A stretch of 64,000 nucleotides of DNA from Sulfurimicrobium sp964552675 (GTDB lineage Bacteria; Pseudomonadota; Gammaproteobacteria; Burkholderiales; Sulfuricellaceae). Location of the stretch: positions 62,001 to 126,000 of the forward strand of contig CAZKHJ010000001.1 in assembly GCA_964552675.1 (NCBI GenBank), given 5' to 3'. The position numbers were made by a program, and so were the translations under genes. Below, piece by piece: positions 61,104 through 64,000 of the stretch; position 1 is the first letter of the stretch, and every line of letters begins with the position of its first letter. The notes beneath the pieces are model-generated. The model searched no databases. It saw only the letters and a list, made by a program, of their open reading frames with translations, and was not told where the DNA came from.

Positions 61104-62534
61104 TCACTCCTCGTGCCTGTAATCAAAACGAGTGGGCAGAGCAACGGCCTTGGCTGGCTGGCTGGCCGGCGTAACGACAAATTCGAAGGCGTGGGTATTT
61201 GCTGCCGTTTGGGGCGGCAGCATCACACTGGCCTGGACAATCAGACTCTTGCCCGCGTGTACCGTCACCTCGGAAAAATTACCCATATCCAGAGCTGATT
61301 CAGGTATGCCTCTGACGCCAATCACATATTTTTCATCTTCTACTGCCTTGTTGGTGATACGAACCTGATAACGGTTGCGAATCTGCCCATCCGACAGGAC
61401 GACGAACAGCGGCTGGCGGATTTGCTGCACTGCCGCATCAATACTGGTTCGGTGCCCCACACTGCTGATCAGTGCGCCGGTCATGATCACCAGCGCCACA
61501 CCCCAGCCGATAATTTTGAGCCGTGTCCAGTGCAGCTTTGGTTTGGCTGGCACAGCGGTTGCCAGGTTGGCTTCCGAGTCATAACGAATAAGGCCGCGCG
61601 GATAGCCCATCGAATCCATGATGCCGTTGCAGGCGTCGATACACAGGCCACAGGCAATACACTGGTATTGCAGTCCCTTGCGAATATCGATTCCGGTCGG
61701 ACAGACCTGGATGCACAGCTTGCAGTCAACGCAATCGCCGTGTCCCTTGCTCTGGCGTTCTTCACGGGTACGCAGGCCGGCACGGGCAATTGCCCGTCCC
61801 GCCTCACCTTCACCGCGCCGGCTGTCATAGGCCACGGCCAGCGTTTCGGGGTCGTACATCACACCCTGGAAGCGTGCGTAGGGGCACATGTACAGACACA
61901 CCTGTTCGCGCGCCCAGCCTGCCGCCACATAGGTGCTGAGCGTCAGGGTCAGGGTGGTGAAATAGGCTACGCTGGGTGCTTTTCCAGTAAAAAACCGGAT
62001 GGTCAGGTCGGGAGCGTAACCGTAATACAGGACAAAGGTAAAGGCGGTCCAGAACGCCAAGGCCAGCCAAAGCGCATGGGTCAGGCCAATCTTGCGTATT
62101 TTTTCAGCATTCCATGGCTGTTTGTAAAGCCGTTGCCGCGCCGGGCGTTCCCCCTGGATCAAGCGCTCGATCGCGATGAAGGCATCGGTCCACACGGTCT
62201 GGAAACAGAAATAGCCGCAGAAAGCACGCCCGATCAGGCCGGTGGCAAAAAACAGCAGGGCCCCGGCAATGAATAGCAGCAGGGAGAGCCAGAAAATATC
62301 CTGGGGGTAGACCACCAGGTCAAACAGATAGAACTTGCGCCCGGGCAGATCGAACAGCACCGACTGCGAGGCTGCCTCGTGTCCGCGATGCCAGGGCAGC
62401 CAGGGCAGCCCGAAATAAACGCCGTATGCCAGCGCCAGCATGGCCCACTTGAAGGAGCGGAATTTCCCCTTTACCGAACGGGTAAAGATCGGGATGCGTT
62501 TTTGATATAGCGGGGAAGCGTCGTTTGTCGGCAC
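61104..62534 (-). CDS. ccoG: CcoG, membrane-anchored ferredoxin-type assembly factor of cbb3 oxidase
   Basis: The 476-residue protein has N-terminal membrane helices with a conserved ARFC-type Cys loop (FCGYFCFQTVWTDAF), a CVDCKLCIQVCPTGIDIR and CIACGLCIDACN pair of [4Fe-4S] sites, and a C-terminal Ig-like domain. It likely handles Cu(II) reduction for oxidase assembly. The longer ORF start at 62600 lies inside the ccoP terminator, so GTG at 62534 with TGGAG and 6-base spacing is preferred. Confidence 0.9.
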   Translation of the reverse strand: MPTNDASPLYQKRIPIFTRSVKGKFRSFKWAMLALAYGVYFGLPWLPWHRGHEAASQSVLFDLPGRKFYLFDLVVYPQDIFWLSLLLFIAGALLFFATGLIGRAFCGYFCFQTVWTDAFIAIERLIQGERPARQRLYKQPWNAEKIRKIGLTHALWLALAFWTAFTFVLYYGYAPDLTIRFFTGKAPSVAYFTTLTLTLSTYVAAGWAREQVCLYMCPYARFQGVMYDPETLAVAYDSRRGEGEAGRAIARAGLRTREERQSKGHGDCVDCKLCIQVCPTGIDIRKGLQYQCIACGLCIDACNGIMDSMGYPRGLIRYDSEANLATAVPAKPKLHWTRLKIIGWGVALVIMTGALISSVGHRTSIDAAVQQIRQPLFVVLSDGQIRNRYQVRITNKAVEDEKYVIGVRGIPESALDMGNFSEVTVHAGKSLIVQASVMLPPQTAANTHAFEFVVTPASQPAKAVALPTRFDYRHEE

Positions 62535-62552
62535 AGGATGCTCCAGAAATAC

Positions 62553-62597
62553 CGAAAATAAAAGAGCCCGCCTTCGGAGAACACCCCCGAAGCGGGC
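62553..62597 (-). terminator. Rho-independent terminator between ccoP and ccoG
   Basis: GCCCGC(C)TTCGG (62566-62577) and CCGAAGCGGGC (62587-62597) form an 11-bp stem with one bulge and a 9-base loop. On the minus strand it is followed by TCTTTTATTTT. It lies 29 bases behind ccoP and separates the structural genes from ccoGHIS, suggesting weaker or independent assembly-gene expression. Confidence 0.85.
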
Positions 62598-62626
62598 CAC
62601 ATTATATCAGCATTCCCTAATATTGA

Positions 62627-63544
62627 TTACTTCTTGCCACCGCCAAGGCCATGGACATAGGCGGTCAGCAGCTTGATCTGCTCCGGCTTGAGGCGGCCTT
62701 CCCAGGCTGGCATCACGCCGCGGTTAAGACCATTGGCGATCACGGTGCGGATCGCTCCAATTTTCCCTTCTGCACTGCTCTGGCCCGGCACATCAGCCCA
62801 CAGCCAGATCTTGTCGGTCAGATTGGCGGAACCGAGCTCCTTGCGACCTTTGGCGCTGTTGTCATGGCAGTAATAGCAGGCAGCGACATCACCATGGAAC
62901 AGGGCATCGCCGGCCTTGGCCTTGGCAGCATCCGCCTTTTCACCGGACAGGCTGGCCACATAGTTGGCCAGATTGTCCAGTTGCGTATCGTTGAGCACTT
63001 CCTTGAACGCCGGCATATAGCCATTACGGCCTTTGCTGATGGTCTCCTGAATGTTGGCGTGCGTGCCGCCATACATCCAGTCGTCATCGGTCAGGTTGGG
63101 GAAGAAGCCGATCTTGCCCTCGCCGCCAATCTGATGGCAGGGTGCGCAGTTATCGGCAAAAATTGCCTTGCCGGCGGAATTGACGAAGCTGGTCAGCTCC
63201 GGATCCTTGGCGATCTGCTCGAACGGCGTGGCCGCGACCTTGTCGAAATACGGCTTCTGCATCTTCTCCGCTTCGTTCATATCCTTCATCAACTGGGAGC
63301 GGGTATTCCAGTGCCAGGTTTTTTCCACGCCCTTGTCATTGACGTAGCTCACCGTGCTGAAACCGGTGGTGAAGTGCTTGCCAACTGGCCAGGCGGGGTA
63401 GATCAGCCAGTAGATGATGGACATGGCCACCGAGGCATAGAAGCCGATCAGCCACCAGGAGGGCAGCGGGTTATTGTATTCCTGCAGGTCGTCGTCCCAG
63501 ACGTGACCGGTGGTTTGCACTGATTGCGGTTTTTGCTGACTCAT
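62627..63544 (-). CDS. ccoP: CcoP, diheme cytochrome c subunit of cbb3 oxidase
   Basis: The 305-residue subunit has an N-terminal membrane region (PLPSWWLIGFYASVAMSIIYW) and two CxxCH haem sites (CAPCH and CYYCH). It relays electrons from soluble cytochromes to CcoNO. The ATG overlaps the ccoQ stop by one base. A terminator follows. Confidence 0.96.
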   Translation of the reverse strand: MSQQKPQSVQTTGHVWDDDLQEYNNPLPSWWLIGFYASVAMSIIYWLIYPAWPVGKHFTTGFSTVSYVNDKGVEKTWHWNTRSQLMKDMNEAEKMQKPYFDKVAATPFEQIAKDPELTSFVNSAGKAIFADNCAPCHQIGGEGKIGFFPNLTDDDWMYGGTHANIQETISKGRNGYMPAFKEVLNDTQLDNLANYVASLSGEKADAAKAKAGDALFHGDVAACYYCHDNSAKGRKELGSANLTDKIWLWADVPGQSSAEGKIGAIRTVIANGLNRGVMPAWEGRLKPEQIKLLTAYVHGLGGGKK

Positions 63545-63729
63545 TATTTCGTTTCCTTAGTATCTGAATCCTCATCCAGGAATGGTATGTTCTTGTGGGA
63601 TTCCAGTTTCTCGCCGCGCTTTCTGCTGCCGAACACATAAATCAGGATCAGGCAGAAGGTGATGAAAAAGATCAGCAGCGCGAGCGGCTTGGTATTTTCA
63701 TCCCGGGAGAACCACAGCAACCATTCCAT
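63544..63729 (-). CDS. ccoQ: CcoQ, small subunit of cbb3 oxidase
   Basis: The 61-residue protein has a transmembrane helix (ALLIFFITFCLILIYVF) and a charged C-terminus, as in CcoQ, which stabilises the oxidase. It starts 12 bases downstream of the ccoO stop and overlaps ccoP by 1 base. Confidence 0.9.
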   Translation of the reverse strand: MEWLLWFSRDENTKPLALLIFFITFCLILIYVFGSRKRGEKLESHKNIPFLDEDSDTKETK

Positions 63730-63741
63730 CCAGCTTTTCTC

Positions 63742-64000
63742 TTAGCGGAACTTGACGAATTCGTCGTTATCGTACTTGCTGAAGTCCACCATGGTGCCAA
63801 GCACTTGCAAGTAAGCTACGACGGCATCCATTTCGCTGATGTTGCTGCGGTCGCCGTCAAAGTTTCCGGCCTGAGCCTGAGCGATGAGATTTTTCTGGGC
63901 ATCGGGAATATGCAGGGTTTTCGCCACTTCGGCACCAAAGTCCTTGACGTTCCTGTCATATTCACCCTGGGTCAGGGAATAGGGCACGCCCACCTGACGC
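63742..64000 (-). CDS. ccoO: CcoO, monoheme cytochrome c subunit of cbb3 oxidase, N-terminus outside window
   Basis: The C-terminal 85 residues are visible (GVPYSLTQGEYDRNVKDFGAEVAKTL... ending NDEFVKFR, in short pieces). They match the end of CcoO, including AVVAYLQVLGTMVDFSKYD. The haem-binding part and ccoN lie beyond base 64000. The order ccoO-Q-P on the minus strand is standard. Confidence 0.9.
   Translation of the reverse strand, partial: RQVGVPYSLTQGEYDRNVKDFGAEVAKTLHIPDAQKNLIAQAQAGNFDGDRSNISEMDAVVAYLQVLGTMVDFSKYDNDEFVKFR

Noticed and set aside
62535..62600. Longer CcoG start at 62600
   Set aside because: It would translate through the ccoP terminator hairpin; the GTG at 62534 has a proper ribosome site.

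Overview
The window is a high-GC chromosomal segment from a chemolithotrophic sulfur-oxidising betaproteobacterium. I infer a Sulfuricella/Thiobacillus/Gallionellales-like host from the gene set: an oxidative-type dsr operon, an NrfD-type DsrP and the triheme DsrJ, a cbb3 oxidase cluster, and generally betaproteobacterial housekeeping genes. No rRNA, tRNA, insertion sequence, prophage or CRISPR array was found. The segment looks like stable, gene-dense chromosome.

Layout. 1-840: end of a zinc-ribbon/DUF3426 protein. 859-5833 (+): glycine cleavage genes gcvT-gcvH-gcvPA-[tpx]-gcvPB, with a thiol peroxidase gene and a short inverted repeat lodged before gcvPB. 5846-11264: a SPOR protein, a double-CDGSH Fe-S protein, an unusual HTH/[2Fe-2S]/flavin reductase fusion, and a four-PAS GGDEF-EAL protein with a C-terminal frameshift. 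11431-16133 (-): a complete branched-chain amino acid ABC transporter livKHMGF. 16243-20366 (-): a small cytochrome c, a lone GspE/PilB ATPase and ilvD. 20461-22396 (-): cupredoxin/FTR1/outer-membrane barrel operon behind Fur-like palindromes. 22559-25523: lgt, ubiX, a LON-domain protein, a cNMP-binding protein and a small lipoprotein.

25525-40016 (-): the reverse dissimilatory sulfite reductase operon, transcribed as dsrA-B-E-F-H-C-M-K-L-J-O-P-[25-aa ORF]-N-R-lpd. DsrEFH pass persulfide sulfur to DsrC, DsrMKJOP links DsrC to the quinone pool, DsrAB oxidises the sulfur to sulfite, DsrL supplies or takes up NAD(P)H electrons, and DsrN amidates sirohaem. RNA hairpins lie after dsrB, after dsrC (three in tandem) and after dsrK.

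40362-43158 (+): a divergent cluster sharing the dsrA intergenic region. It holds a 76-aa unknown protein, a Cas6/Cmx6-like RAMP endoribonuclease homologue with no CRISPR in sight, a DsrC paralogue without the two C-terminal cysteines, a two-domain rhodanese, and a 193-aa unknown protein. A 38-bp near-perfect palindrome sits in the divergent promoter region. This is the most promising undescribed system here: a possible RNA-processing and sulfur-sensing module attached to dsr.

43168-57497: FlgO-like lipoproteins, birA-coaX, a PfkB kinase, a PlsC acyltransferase, apaH, NfeD/SPFH, SCO1, an FAD dehydrogenase, a YlqF-type GTPase, a radical SAM/SPASM protein, a lone HicA-like protein and rep. 57543-64000 (-): cbb3 oxidase genes ccoO(partial)-Q-P, terminator, ccoG-H-I-S and a 32-aa membrane peptide.
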